DNA of 64,000 nucleotides, from contig PQWQ01000006.1 of assembly GCA_002943765.1 (NCBI GenBank), forward strand, positions 1,984,001 through 2,048,000, written 5' to 3'. This DNA comes from Psoroptes ovis (taxonomy: Eukaryota; Arthropoda; Arachnida; Sarcoptiformes; Psoroptidae). The notes under the pieces are model-generated. The model did not search any database, was not told the origin of the DNA, and saw nothing but the letters and a program-made list of their open reading frames with translations. Positions 28,510 through 39,173 of the stretch are shown here, in pieces (the first letter of the stretch is position 1; every line of letters starts with the position of its first letter). A program made the position numbers and the translations under genes.

Positions 28510-30050
28510 AATTTCAATGTTAAATGGCCAAGATTTGAGAGATATTTCTTCGGTTTTTTCTTGAAACAAAATGAAGATCATCTTCAAACAATTTTAAACA
28601 TAATTTTAATTATTATAATTTATTATTGTTATCAATATTATTATAATTATTTTTCCTCTTCTACTATAGTTATTTGGTTAGTTTTTTCATTTTATTCCCA
28701 TTTAATAATAATGATTATTATTAACATAATAATCAAAATTCAAAAAAAAAAAATTTTAAAAAAATAGATTTGTATTTATATGGATGTGGGCTATGCATTT
28801 GAAGGCATTCGTTGTATCAGGGGCTATGTAAGCACATACATGATAGGAGCATTGATTTTAATCATTATCATCATCATCAAATGATGCGCAGCAATGTTAA
28901 TTATTGTTTTTTCGTTTTTTGATTATCATGATTAGTAAAAATATAGCTTTAAATAGCCATCAATTAATTAGTTGTATTTTTTTTATCTATTTTCGCTTTT
29001 TGATTTTGATTGATTGATTTATTGAGAATCTGAGAAATGAATATTTATATTTACATTATCCTTATTATCATTATAATGAACGAATACAAACAGGTAAAAA
29101 AAAGGTAAAAAAATTAAAATATATAATCAATTAATTAATTAATATTTATTTAATTTTTAATGAATTTTTCAGCCAAATTCTCTGATTATAATGATTAAAT
29201 GAATGATTGAATGGTTCCGAAATTTTTGAAATTTTTTTCACTCTCAAATAAAAAGCAAAAATCATTTAATTTTTCAATCTAATCTCAATCTTTGAAATGA
29301 AAAATTTCAATTAAATCTTTGAAGTATTTTCCTTCAAAAAATAAATGAATAAATAAATTATGAAACACTAAATCTGGTTCAATAAATATTATTATTTTTT
29401 TCGATTAATTTTCTTTGAATAACTTGACAAAACTTTCTTTTTGTTTATTGGGTTTTGTGTTTTCTTACGATCAAAATTACATAACAAACAAGAGTCTGTC
29501 AAATGTTGTGCATTTCATTCATTTATTCATGCATTCATTATTTTCAAATATTTTTCCATTGTTCAATTCATAAATTTTTTTCTGCCGATTCATTTCATAC
29601 ATCTTTCATTTCATTCAATTTTTCATTCAATCATCCGGGATGACCGGATTATCATTGTTGTTGTTCTTGTTCAATTATCCGTTATACATTGTTGTTGTTG
29701 TTATTGACCTTGTTATTTTCAAAAAAAAAAAACAATTTCCTTAACATTGAAAATGATGATGGTAGTGCTTTGATTGTGCTTTGGAAATGAAGAACGGAGA
29801 AAAAATAAAATGGAATAATAATAATTTTATATAAATCTGGATCAATTTGAATGAAACAAAACAATTTTCTGTCAAATATTCATGTTTTTCGACCATTACA
29901 TTCATAAAAATTGTTGATTGAAATACAACATTTTTCAAAAATTATTGTTTTATGATCATTTCAAGCGAAAAAAAAGAAAGAAGAAATTTAAAATCGATGA
30001 TTGATTAGTTCTATCAAAAACATTTCGTTTTTTATGTAATAACACATATC
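28510..30050. other. Non-coding A+T-rich stretch
   Basis: Simple AAT/ATT sequence at 28600-28770, TTCA/ATTC-rich DNA at 29500-29640 and a TTGTTG run at 29690-29705. ORFs are hydrophobic and unsupported. Confidence 0.6.
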
Positions 30051-30136
30051 GTCCGGCTGTCCAATAAGTTTATGCCGATTTTCAGCCGCCATTCGTATTG
30101 ATTCGATACGAACAAACTTATTAAACCCAACCCCTT
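30051..30136. mobile_element. Possible short mariner-like MITE
   Basis: A G+C-richer block has diverged inverted ends. The left end reads GGCTGTCCAATAAGTTTATG. The reverse complement of the right end reads GGTTGGGTTTAATAAGTTTG. AATAAGTTT is identical in both (30063-30071 and, inverted, 30114-30122). A smaller inverted repeat, CGTAT/ATACG, lies between them. The length of about 85 bases and these ends recall tiny non-autonomous mariner/Tc1 elements. A TA is near each side, but a clean TA duplication could not be fixed, and no transposase is present. Confidence 0.3.
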
Positions 30137-30901
30137 GCTTACATACACATGAAATTTAAAAAATGAAAAAAATTTTCAATTTTTAAAGCCAAATAAAAAA
30201 GGATTGCCTTTATCTTTTTTAAAAAATAAAATAAAGTGAAAAAATTTTGCCCGTATTTTACCTCAAATAATCAAATACTAATCAATTGATTAATTCATTG
30301 ATTGATTTGATTTGATTTAATTCAATGATTGATTAGATCAAATGATTCATCTAATTCAATGATTGATCGATCGAGAAATTGATGACGGTATGAACAACGT
30401 GTAATGGATTTTCTTTTAAAAAACAATAATTGAAATGATATTAATTTTTTCATTTGTTAAATCCAAACTTTAATTACAATATGCTTCTATGAATGCTTGA
30501 TACGCCAATTTTCAATAAAATGTGTAATTATCGATTGCATTCTTGTTGCATCGAATTGAATAATGATAATAATAATCATTTAATTTTCAAATATTTGAAT
30601 GTTCAAAAGGTGTAGGTGGATTTTTTTTTGTTTTGAATTCAAAATCATGAAACAAGAACTATGGAGATTGACACTCTCTGAAATCTCTCACACAGAGAGA
30701 GTTTGTGGTTAATTGCAAGTGAATCGAAATATATGGTCACACCTAAACTCAAATTAAAAATCAATTGTTTTTCTTTGTTTTTCTACGTTCAAAACATTTT
30801 TAATCTTTCTTTCTCAAGGAAAAGAAAGTATATCAATCATTCTTATCGGCGCAATCAATAAATAAATAAATAATTCGATTAATTTTCTGTTTATTTTTTA
30901 G

Positions 30902-31106
30902 ATCGATGGTTCCACTATTATTGATCAGCCTTATGCAAATTTCGAATGGCCAAATTTCAAGCTCAAATCGCCTGTTGTTTTGCTTTTTTGTCACAAACTG
31001 TCCTTTAGCCTCGTCTTGGTTGAAAGACAACAAACAAGAACAGCAGCAGCAGCAACGAAGCTACGAACAAATTGCAGAAGCTATTAATCAAAATCAACCG
31101 TATTGA
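30902..31106 (+). CDS. Candidate exon or small secreted-peptide ORF, unrecognised
   Basis: A plausible acceptor (TTCTGTTTATTTTTTAG) ends at 30901. Two frames are open after it. One begins with ATG at 30906 and runs 66 codons to a TGA. It starts with a short hydrophobic MVPLLLISLMQISNGQ that resembles a weak signal peptide and ends in a Gln-rich, hydrophilic tail. The other runs 61 codons from ATC at 30902 to TAA at 31085, and includes DQPYANFEWPNF. The opposite strand is open too (30833-31033). The patch is visibly richer in G+C than its surroundings and carries a CAG run at 31041-31053. I cannot tell coding from noncoding exon, and no known family fits. Confidence 0.2.
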
Positions 31107-31521
31107 TTGTCAGAAACAAGTAAGAGCATCAACTATTGAACACACACACATACTTATCTTGATAATCAAAAAGAAATAATCTTCTCAAATGGCTAATTTT
31201 TTCGCATAATATCCAATACTTGTTCATTTATTTATTTATCTATTTATTCATTTATTTATTCATTTTACTATGCAATTAATTTTTAAAACAAACAAACATG
31301 CAAAAACAAAGCTTGAGCCAAAACTGTTGGAAAATAGAGAGAAATTATTGGCAAAATTATAAAGAATTAGAGATGATGATCGTCATTGAAAATCTGGTAA
31401 TTTGTGTGCCCGAAACATTGTGTCGTTTTGTATTATTTTTGAAACGAACTTACATTAATAATATTATGTATTTGTCTACAAAATTTTTACAAAATTACAA
31501 GCGAAAAAACGCACCATTCCG

Positions 31522-31534
31522 TGACCTTAGGTCA
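31522..31534. promoter_or_regulatory. TGACCT-T-AGGTCA, everted nuclear-receptor half-sites
   Basis: Two perfect AGGTCA half-sites point away from each other with one base between. Nuclear receptors bind this half-site. Function here is inferred from the motif only. Confidence 0.3.
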
Positions 31535-32093
31535 TCCATCATTTGATTTGTGTATTTTTTGGGCTACCTGAAATTTTTAAATTTTTAAATTTCATTTTCC
31601 TAAATTGGATTGCCCACGAAACAACACGTGTTTGCCTTAATTTTTCAATTTTTTTTCTTAATTCAATTCAATCTTGGTTTATTTATTTACTTTTATTCAT
31701 GTTTAATGGATTCCAGATTTTCGTTTTTTGTGTATTTTCATTGGAATTTTATTTATTTTATTTCAATTCTTTCTAATATTTCGCCAATACTAATATAATA
31801 GTAATGAACACTAATAACATTATATCGATGATGATGATGACGAAGATGATCATCATTGAGTATGGTGAAACTTCAGAAAAAATAAAAATTTCAATGATGA
31901 ATAGTCGGGGATGTGTTCAAATTTCTGGTTTTTTTTTCGTTTTGTTTCGGGGAAATCATTACACTCGTGTTTGTGTGTGTATGTATCAGACAACACTACA
32001 CATCGTCATATTATACCACCAAACCCAATCAATTAGTATACAATGCACACATATGCACACAATTTGAAGAATGTGTTTACCATTTCACCATTA

Positions 32094-32290
32094 TGATTAG
32101 ACAAAGAAGTCGTCTTTAGACTCGAAAAGTCGTCGTCGTTGATGGTTGTTGTGCTGGATGAAATTCGAAATACAAGAAAATTGAAGAAGACGAAGAAGAA
32201 TAAGTCAGTCAATGATAAAGGTCAGACAACGATTACACAGAAACACTAATAGAATCACACAGGTAGTCAGGTACAGCTGCTGCTGCCTTC
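32094..32290 (+). other. G+C-richer patch, possible noncoding 5' exon
   Basis: The stretch is clearly richer in G+C, with GTCGTCGTC and GAAGAAGACGAAGAAG words. It contains an arthropod initiator match, TCAGTC, at 32205-32210, and ends near two possible donors (CACACAG|GTAGTC and AGTCAG|GTACAG). No ORF of note. It could be an upstream untranslated exon of the gene at 52.48 kb; there is no direct proof. Confidence 0.15.
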
Positions 32291-35200
32291 GATGATGCAT
32301 TTCATTACCAATAATTTTTGCTTTTCGTTTTATTGAAAATTGTTGAAAAATGAACAATTTTGTTGAGCGAAAAATTCACATAAAATTGATTGCAGTTAAA
32401 ATTGAAAATTATTTCCAATACTAATAACAATAAAGGTAGTAATAATGAAGGTATGGAAACTCGTGCACAATTTGCCATTATTCGGTCATTTTTCCGCTTG
32501 TTTTTCTGTATGAATGAATCAATAATCAAAAAACATGTTCAAAATGTTTGTTCTTCTTGTATTTCACTTCTTCTTCTTCTTAGTCTTGAGCCCATCCGAT
32601 CATCGTAATATTGATTATAATAATAATTGTTTGAGCAGTGTCTACGACGAACACTTTGGTTGATCATTTTGTGGCCAATTTAGTTGAACAAATTTTTCGA
32701 TTTTTTAGTTCTTTGATCATCCATTTGAATGTTGTTTTCTTCGCTTTATTGTTATTGTTCATTAAAACGAGAGAAAATTTTGGAAAAATTTTTTAAAAAA
32801 ATTTGCTTGTAATTGTAAAATAAATAAAATACCCTTCAGTTAGTCACACACACATGCAATAACAATTACATGGTACATTCAATCTGTATTCACATGTTCA
32901 TTGAACATGTATTGAATGGTCAAAGATGATTTCATTCAAATTCAAATTCAAAGTAAAGTAAAGTGAATGAATGAATTGACCAAAAAACATTGAAAATCAC
33001 TTTTTGAAAAATACCCCTACGAACGAATGACCGAACAACGAAAGATCAACAACATTACTATTATTATTATCATTCATTTTCGAAAAGGCATCAATTATCT
33101 ATGAGGTAGAGTTGAGAATTAAAGAAGAAAAAAAAGGGTAGAGTAAGTATATATGAATATTGAATTCATAAGAAATATGTGATTTCTTAAAAATCGCATT
33201 TTGTTCATCATTCCAAAAATAATAACCAAAAGGTAATATGTTACTGAAATTGAAAAAAAATTAATTGAAAATAATGAATAGAAATGAATTTTCAATTATC
33301 AATCTCTACCTGCCTGGCTATGGCAATCTTTTTCCCTTTTCAAAAAAAAGATAAAATGGTCACCATCGAAATACCATTGACCGAATACAATGGACAGGTA
33401 TTTTTCATTTTATTCAAAGAAACAAATATGCATAAATCTATTCGATGAATATGAATAAACATTTGGCGAAGAATTCTTCGAACAAATGAATACTAATATT
33501 AATCGTATCAATATCTATGAATATTGGATCATATTATTATTATTATCGTTGACAATGTCCGGTTTTAACCATTGCAACCGCCACCACCACTATCACCACC
33601 CCGATCATAAACAAATGCATCATCATCAACTGTAGCAGCAGTTATTTTTCTTGACCATTGTTCAAAATCAATCTCTATACCAACCGATTTCATTCAATTT
33701 CTTCTTTCAATGTTAATTCAATTTGTTTTTCTCGCATTTTTCGATTATGTGAATTTGTCGTGCATAGATATTTGTTAGTTGGTCGCTTTGATTGGTATTA
33801 TTATTATTGTCATTTGTACCTTTGTACCGTATTCATTCGTTATATTATTATTATTATTATAGTTTGATCATGATTATTGTCGTCGTCGTCGTTGTAGTCA
33901 CTGCTGCTGATTGTATGGTGAACCAAGACCAAGAAATAATGCAATCAATTCATATTGACATGTCACAAAAAGGAAAAATGGAGAGAAATCCTGGTATTTT
34001 TAAATTCAAAATTCGATCCTGTTTCTGCTGTTCAAGTTTCACTGAGGTCTTTGATTATTATTGTTTGCCATTATTATTATCGCTCAAATTTTATGTCGGG
34101 ACATTGAAACCATTGAAAGTTGACAATAAATGGAATGAATGAAATTTTTTTTTCGCTGATCGCTGAAAACCCACAAAAACATGGGCCAGGTTGTTTTTTC
34201 TTTTCAATTTCTTCATAGAAAAATAATAAAACATTTTTCTTTCATTCTTCAAATGCGAAACTCTTTCACAATTGTTCATAACGATTTATGTTTTCATGTT
34301 TCATCTTTTGTTTTGTCCCTCGTAGAAAATATTTTTGTGAACAATATTATTTGTGTTAGCATTGTGAAGATTTCAAATGTATTCTATGGTACATAACCAG
34401 TGTACTTGGTATATATGTTCCAATATGTTTTCGACTTGTTGTTTCGCCTAAAAATAAAAATACAATGGAAAATAAAAATAAAAAATTAAATTCAATTGAT
34501 AATAATAAAAAATGGCTTTGGATCAATCAAAAATAATGCTGTTGTAAAATGCATGTTTTCAACCATTGTTCATTGAATGATGATGATCAATACACATACA
34601 TAAAACGACAAATGTTGGAACATGTTTTTTTTTGAAAAGGACAAGAAGGAGACAGAAAAATTTCTTCTTTTCTTTGAGAAATTCAAATTTGAATTTTTCT
34701 CAAATAAAAAAAAACAAATGGATTGGTATGCATTTAATGGTATATGTTTGATTGGTGAAGGTTGGCTATTGATTATTATTATTCCGAAAATCTTTTAACA
34801 TTTTAACATTTTTTTTCTTATTCATCTTGGACAATGAGTAATGTTGAATAATATATTTACATTGTACATGGTGCGTGTAATGTCATTTCCATATGGACTA
34901 ATGGAACAAACTTTTCTTTTAAAATGTCGAATAATATGTGATCTTCTATGCGCCATTAATTCATAATCGGCTAACCATCATCATTGTTGTTTTTGTTGTT
35001 GGTGATCAACAAATCAACAAAGAAAAAAATTGAACAACATAATTTTAAATTGTAAATTGCTCAATAAAAAAAATATTGAATAAATTCAATAGAATAGGAA
35101 ACAATGGCGAGATAGATGAAAAATCAATGAACAATTACAATCAAAAAACAAATGTTTTTCAGGGGGAATTAACCTAAAAAAATATTAAAAAATGAAAAAT

Positions 35201-36761
35201 TACAAATTCAAATACAAGAAATTACCTGGATTAATTTTTATGTATTTCTTCTATGAATCCATTACTATTAATTTCAGGAACATGGTTTTACATGTTTTCT
35301 TTCTTCCTTTCTTCATGTCTTTGAACGTTTTAATTTTACTTTTCATTATTGTGGCTGTTGTTGCAATCATTATTATTATTACGATCACAATGTAATGTAA
35401 TAAATTTTTTCTACTTTTCTTTTCAATGAAATGAAATAATGTGATGATTGAATCAATAATAATTGCAATAATAATGTTAAATAATGTAAAAACATAGTCC
35501 ATGAGCCATTTGGTTTCATAATATTTTTTCATGTAACGAAATTTCTTCCATTTTTTCTTCTATTAAATGAATTTCATATATTTCACTTGTGATTGATCAA
35601 ATAATATGAAATAATCATGTTTATGTTTGAATCAATATGGCTTCATTCATTCATTTTTTCATTATTATTGATCGTGATTACTGTTGTTATTGTTCATACA
35701 TGTTTCATTTAATTTTATTTGTTAGAGAATTCTTCAATCTTCAATTTAATATCGAATAAAATGACACATTTGAAATGTAACAATCATCATTGTCAGTGGC
35801 AATAATAATGATAATGACAATGATAATAATAAAGATTTCCACTCGAATAGCCTTCAGGTGTTTTTTTAGTGAAAAAAAATCCGTAAGCAGGAACAAAAAA
35901 TCGGAAAACTAAAAGAAAATTCAGGATTAATTAGTAATTATTGGTGATTATTCATTCGTAATTTCCATATTTTCATATTTTTTTTTTGAATTTTTATTTG
36001 TTGACCGAATAACAGAGGCCAGAGAAAGGTACCATAGAAAGGCTTCAAACATGCAAACCACCACGATAGTGTAGTAATTTTTGCGTGTCATTTTTTCCAA
36101 GTTTTTCAATTTAAAAACAATAATTATTATTTGATTAGTGTTCCAAAGACTCATACCACATATACCTTTAATGGGTTTTGGAAATTATGAAAGCTGAATG
36201 AATGCACACACACCGAAAATTGTTTATTTTCGATATTTTTTTCAAAATAATGATTATCATTGTTAAAGTTTTACTTTCAAAAAGAGTTTCTTATAAAGAA
36301 TTTTCCATTATTTTCTGGTAGATATAATCATACAATTATATTTGAATCATTATAATTACATTTGTCTTTGTCTCATTCATTCAATCATAATAATAGTAAT
36401 GGTAATAATATCATAATCACTGTTGTCGTTGTTGTTGTTATTGTTTTACGTGTAAGTTTTTTTCCTCTTCTTCTTAACTAATGATAATCATAATGGTGAT
36501 ATGCCCGAGAGCAATCATTAATGAATTTCGGTACATTTCGTTTGTTTTTGTTTTTTTTCGGGTTCTTCTTTTCAGATAGGTTTGTGTTCTATTTGAATAT
36601 ACATTGAATGTATGCACGATTCATTGAAAAAAAAGTAATAATAATCATAAAATAATAATTTCAAGTGCAATAAAGTGATGATGATTTGCGTTTGAATGTT
36701 ATGTGTGTTGTGTGTTCAAAGTTCAAGTACAACAATTAGCAATTGGATACGGGCATTTCAA

Positions 36762-36884
36762 ATGAAAATTTTCCAATATACTATTCTCTCTTTTTTTTCC
36801 TTTGGCCTTGTGTTCGAGTGTTGTATGTGTAAGTTTGAAAGTATAATTTTGCTAGAATCGTTCACATTCGTTCCACGTTATTGA
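36762..36884 (+). CDS. Candidate 40-residue secreted micropeptide
   Basis: From the ATG at 36762 the frame gives MKIFQYTILSFFSFGLVFEC and then a CMC motif, ending FVPRY and TGA. The first 18 residues resemble a signal peptide: Lys2, then a hydrophobic core. A GTAAGT sits inside the frame at about 36829 and could be a donor, but the preceding bases are poor. Small hydrophobic ORFs of this kind are frequent by chance in T-rich DNA, so support is weak. Confidence 0.12.
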   Translation: MKIFQYTILSFFSFGLVFECCMCKFESIILLESFTFVPRY

Positions 36885-38235
36885 AAAAAAAAATGTAAAA
36901 ACACCAAAAATTTTGATGATAGTATTTGAATAAAGCAGAGCAAAAATAATTTGAATGATGAAACGAATTGAATTTTTTTTTTTTTTTTTTTTTTTTGATA
37001 TTCAAAAATTTGGAACGATCCGAATTTTAGAACTTGGGAAAAAACATATTGCCCATTATGGAAATATGTATTGGTAACAAGGTAACAAACGAAAAAAATT
37101 TTGACAACAAATGTGATGATGTTTGCATACAATTTCATTATTATTATTATGATTGTTTCGTTTCAAACATACCTGTTTTATATTTATTCAATAATAAACA
37201 ATAATCTTGAAATCTTTTTTTTTCTTAATTCGTTTCGCTCTCATTATTCAATGAGAACAAAACACTCAAGAAGTGAAATGTAGGCTTGAGATTTTCTCAA
37301 TTTTCAATTCTTCAATGAAAATTCATTGAAAATTAATTTTTTTTTCTTCAATAGTCAAACACAAATAATGATTGCAATTCAGTGTAAATAACCGAATCTA
37401 ATTTTTATTTGTTTGTATGTCATGTTTGTTGTTCTAAAAAAATAATGTTGATCTTTATCAATATTTTCAATCAATTATAATGATGGCAATACTGCTGTAC
37501 CACACACATATAGACTTAAACAAATACATCTATGCATAAGATGATGATCAACGGTTGATTAGTTTTCCAACACACACACACAACTTGAACAATAATTATT
37601 CAAAGTATTACATTATTATGAATTCAAGTATTTCTATTGAAATTTGCTTTCATATTACACAAATAATACCAATCAAAATTGTTCTAGATTCAAAGTCAAA
37701 CATTATTGGCATTGATATCAATTTTTTCAAGTTTTGAATTGAAATAATGAGAGCAATACACACACCATCGATCGATTGCTGCAGCTGATTTTTTTTCTGA
37801 TCACTGAATTATTATTGAAAAATATTCAATCAAATTCTGGATTAAAAACTATCATTATTAAATTTTTTTATTTTCCATTATTCATTGTTTTCTTTTTTGA
37901 ATGGTTCATAGATTTTCTCGATTTTTAATTTTAATTTTTCATTTTTTCAAGTTATTATCACAAGTTATTAGAGAATAATACAAGACTAAACTAAACACGT
38001 GACATGGATCAACATTTTGATTTTGAATATCATGAAAAAAGAAAGAAAGATTATCATTTGTCAGCGTTCCATGATCATGGAGATTTATCATCAATAGTGT
38101 GAATGATAGATGTCCAGAATATATTTTTGTTCACAGATTTTTTAATAGAATTTCATGTTTTTGAAAATGGTTCAATATCAACTTTTTTCCTCTTTGTTTT
38201 GTTTCATCTTTTGTTATTATTATGATTATCTCTGT

Positions 38236-38257
38236 TTGATGGGATTAATCCCATCAA
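38236..38257. promoter_or_regulatory. 22-bp perfect palindrome centred on GGATTAATCC
   Basis: The palindrome has no spacer and its core is GGGATTAATCCC. It contains TAATCC on both strands, overlapping at the centre. TAATCC is the known binding word of K50 homeodomains such as Orthodenticle/Bicoid. The symmetry is seen directly; a role as a homeodomain site is inferred. Confidence 0.4.
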
Positions 38258-38328
38258 CAAAAAAAAACTTGAACCATTATATACGCTATTAAGCAGCATG
38301 TAGACATATATACACATGTCGAATCGAT

Positions 38329-38348
38329 CGATTGATTTCTATCAATCG
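38329..38348. repeat. Hairpin, 8-bp stem, TTCT loop
   Basis: CGATTGAT, then TTCT, then ATCAATCG. It lies about 90 bases after the 22-bp palindrome at 38236. ATCGAT and ATTGAT words are frequent here. Confidence 0.6.
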
Positions 38349-38734
38349 GATATTTTTCCATTCAACAATATCAATATAAAAATAATAATAATGAACAATT
38401 GATGGATTTATATTTTTAGTTTAGTTTTTTGTTTGTTTCAATTTTTAAATCGAAATTTTTTTTCATTTCATTCATTTTTTTCATTTCCATCTTGCTTCGC
38501 TTTTTACCACCCAACCCATATTTATGGATCGTCGTCTTTGTTTTTCTCATTTGCCCCGCATTTCATTAGTTCAAATATCATCTCGCTGCTTCTTCTACTT
38601 CTTCTTCATGATGATCAAAAGAAAAAATGTAATATTTGCGCCAACTCTAAACTTTGGCCGAATCGAAAGCAGAAAAAAATTTCAAAACATTCGAATTTTG
38701 TTTTATTTTGTTTTGTTCTGTTTCGAGAAATGAG

Positions 38735-38813
38735 GTAGACGTTCGCTTAACACTTAGCAATGGCGAATGTTCTGACTGTTCATACTGAATTTCTCGATTG
38801 TTGTAGACGTTCG
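38735..38813. repeat. Pair of 11-bp direct repeats GTAGACGTTCG
   Basis: Copies lie at 38735-38745 and 38803-38813, 68 bases apart. The word includes two CpGs, rare in this background, so the pair is unlikely to come from simple sequence. Confidence 0.6.
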
Positions 38814-39154
38814 TAAATGTGTTTTGGTGTTTTTGTTGAAGAGAAAAAATTCGAAAAATTTTTTTTCTTTGCTTCATTCGAAGCTTCAAGTTTTAGTTCG
38901 TTCATTCATTTTATGTTTGGGATTTGTTCGGATTTCGATTTGATATTTTCGAAATTTTCGCTTAACATTTTTTCCGATGATTTTACCAATTTGTTGTTTT
39001 TCACATACATACATCAAGTCAAACAAGTGGGATTCCATATGTCCGATATTTGCTTTCATTTTTCAGTTATATTTTGAAATTCTTGAAAGGTTTCGTGTAT
39101 ATGTTTAAATTCGTTTGTGATTCGTGCAAATCGTTCAATTCTCTACTACAAAAA

Positions 39155-39173
39155 TTCATTCATTCATTCATTC
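39155..39173. repeat. (TTCA) tetranucleotide tract
   Basis: Nearly five units of TTCA. This tetranucleotide, or its complement TGAA, is the commonest simple motif in the window. Confidence 0.9.

Larger units (their letters stand above)
31107..36761. other. Non-coding A+T-rich stretch with a few G+C-richer patches
   Basis: Patches at 32094-32290 and about 33555-33640 (CACCACCAC words and a short GCAGCAG) rise above the background. A 116-codon ORF at 33792-34142 begins in TTATTATTG and GTCGTCGTC repeats and has no domain. An 82-codon ORF at 31298-31546 is unsupported. No gene seen. Confidence 0.6.

Noticed and set aside
33792..34142. 116-codon + strand ORF
   Set aside because: Begins in TTATTATTG and GTCGTCGTC repeats; the rest has no family resemblance and no splice or promoter context.
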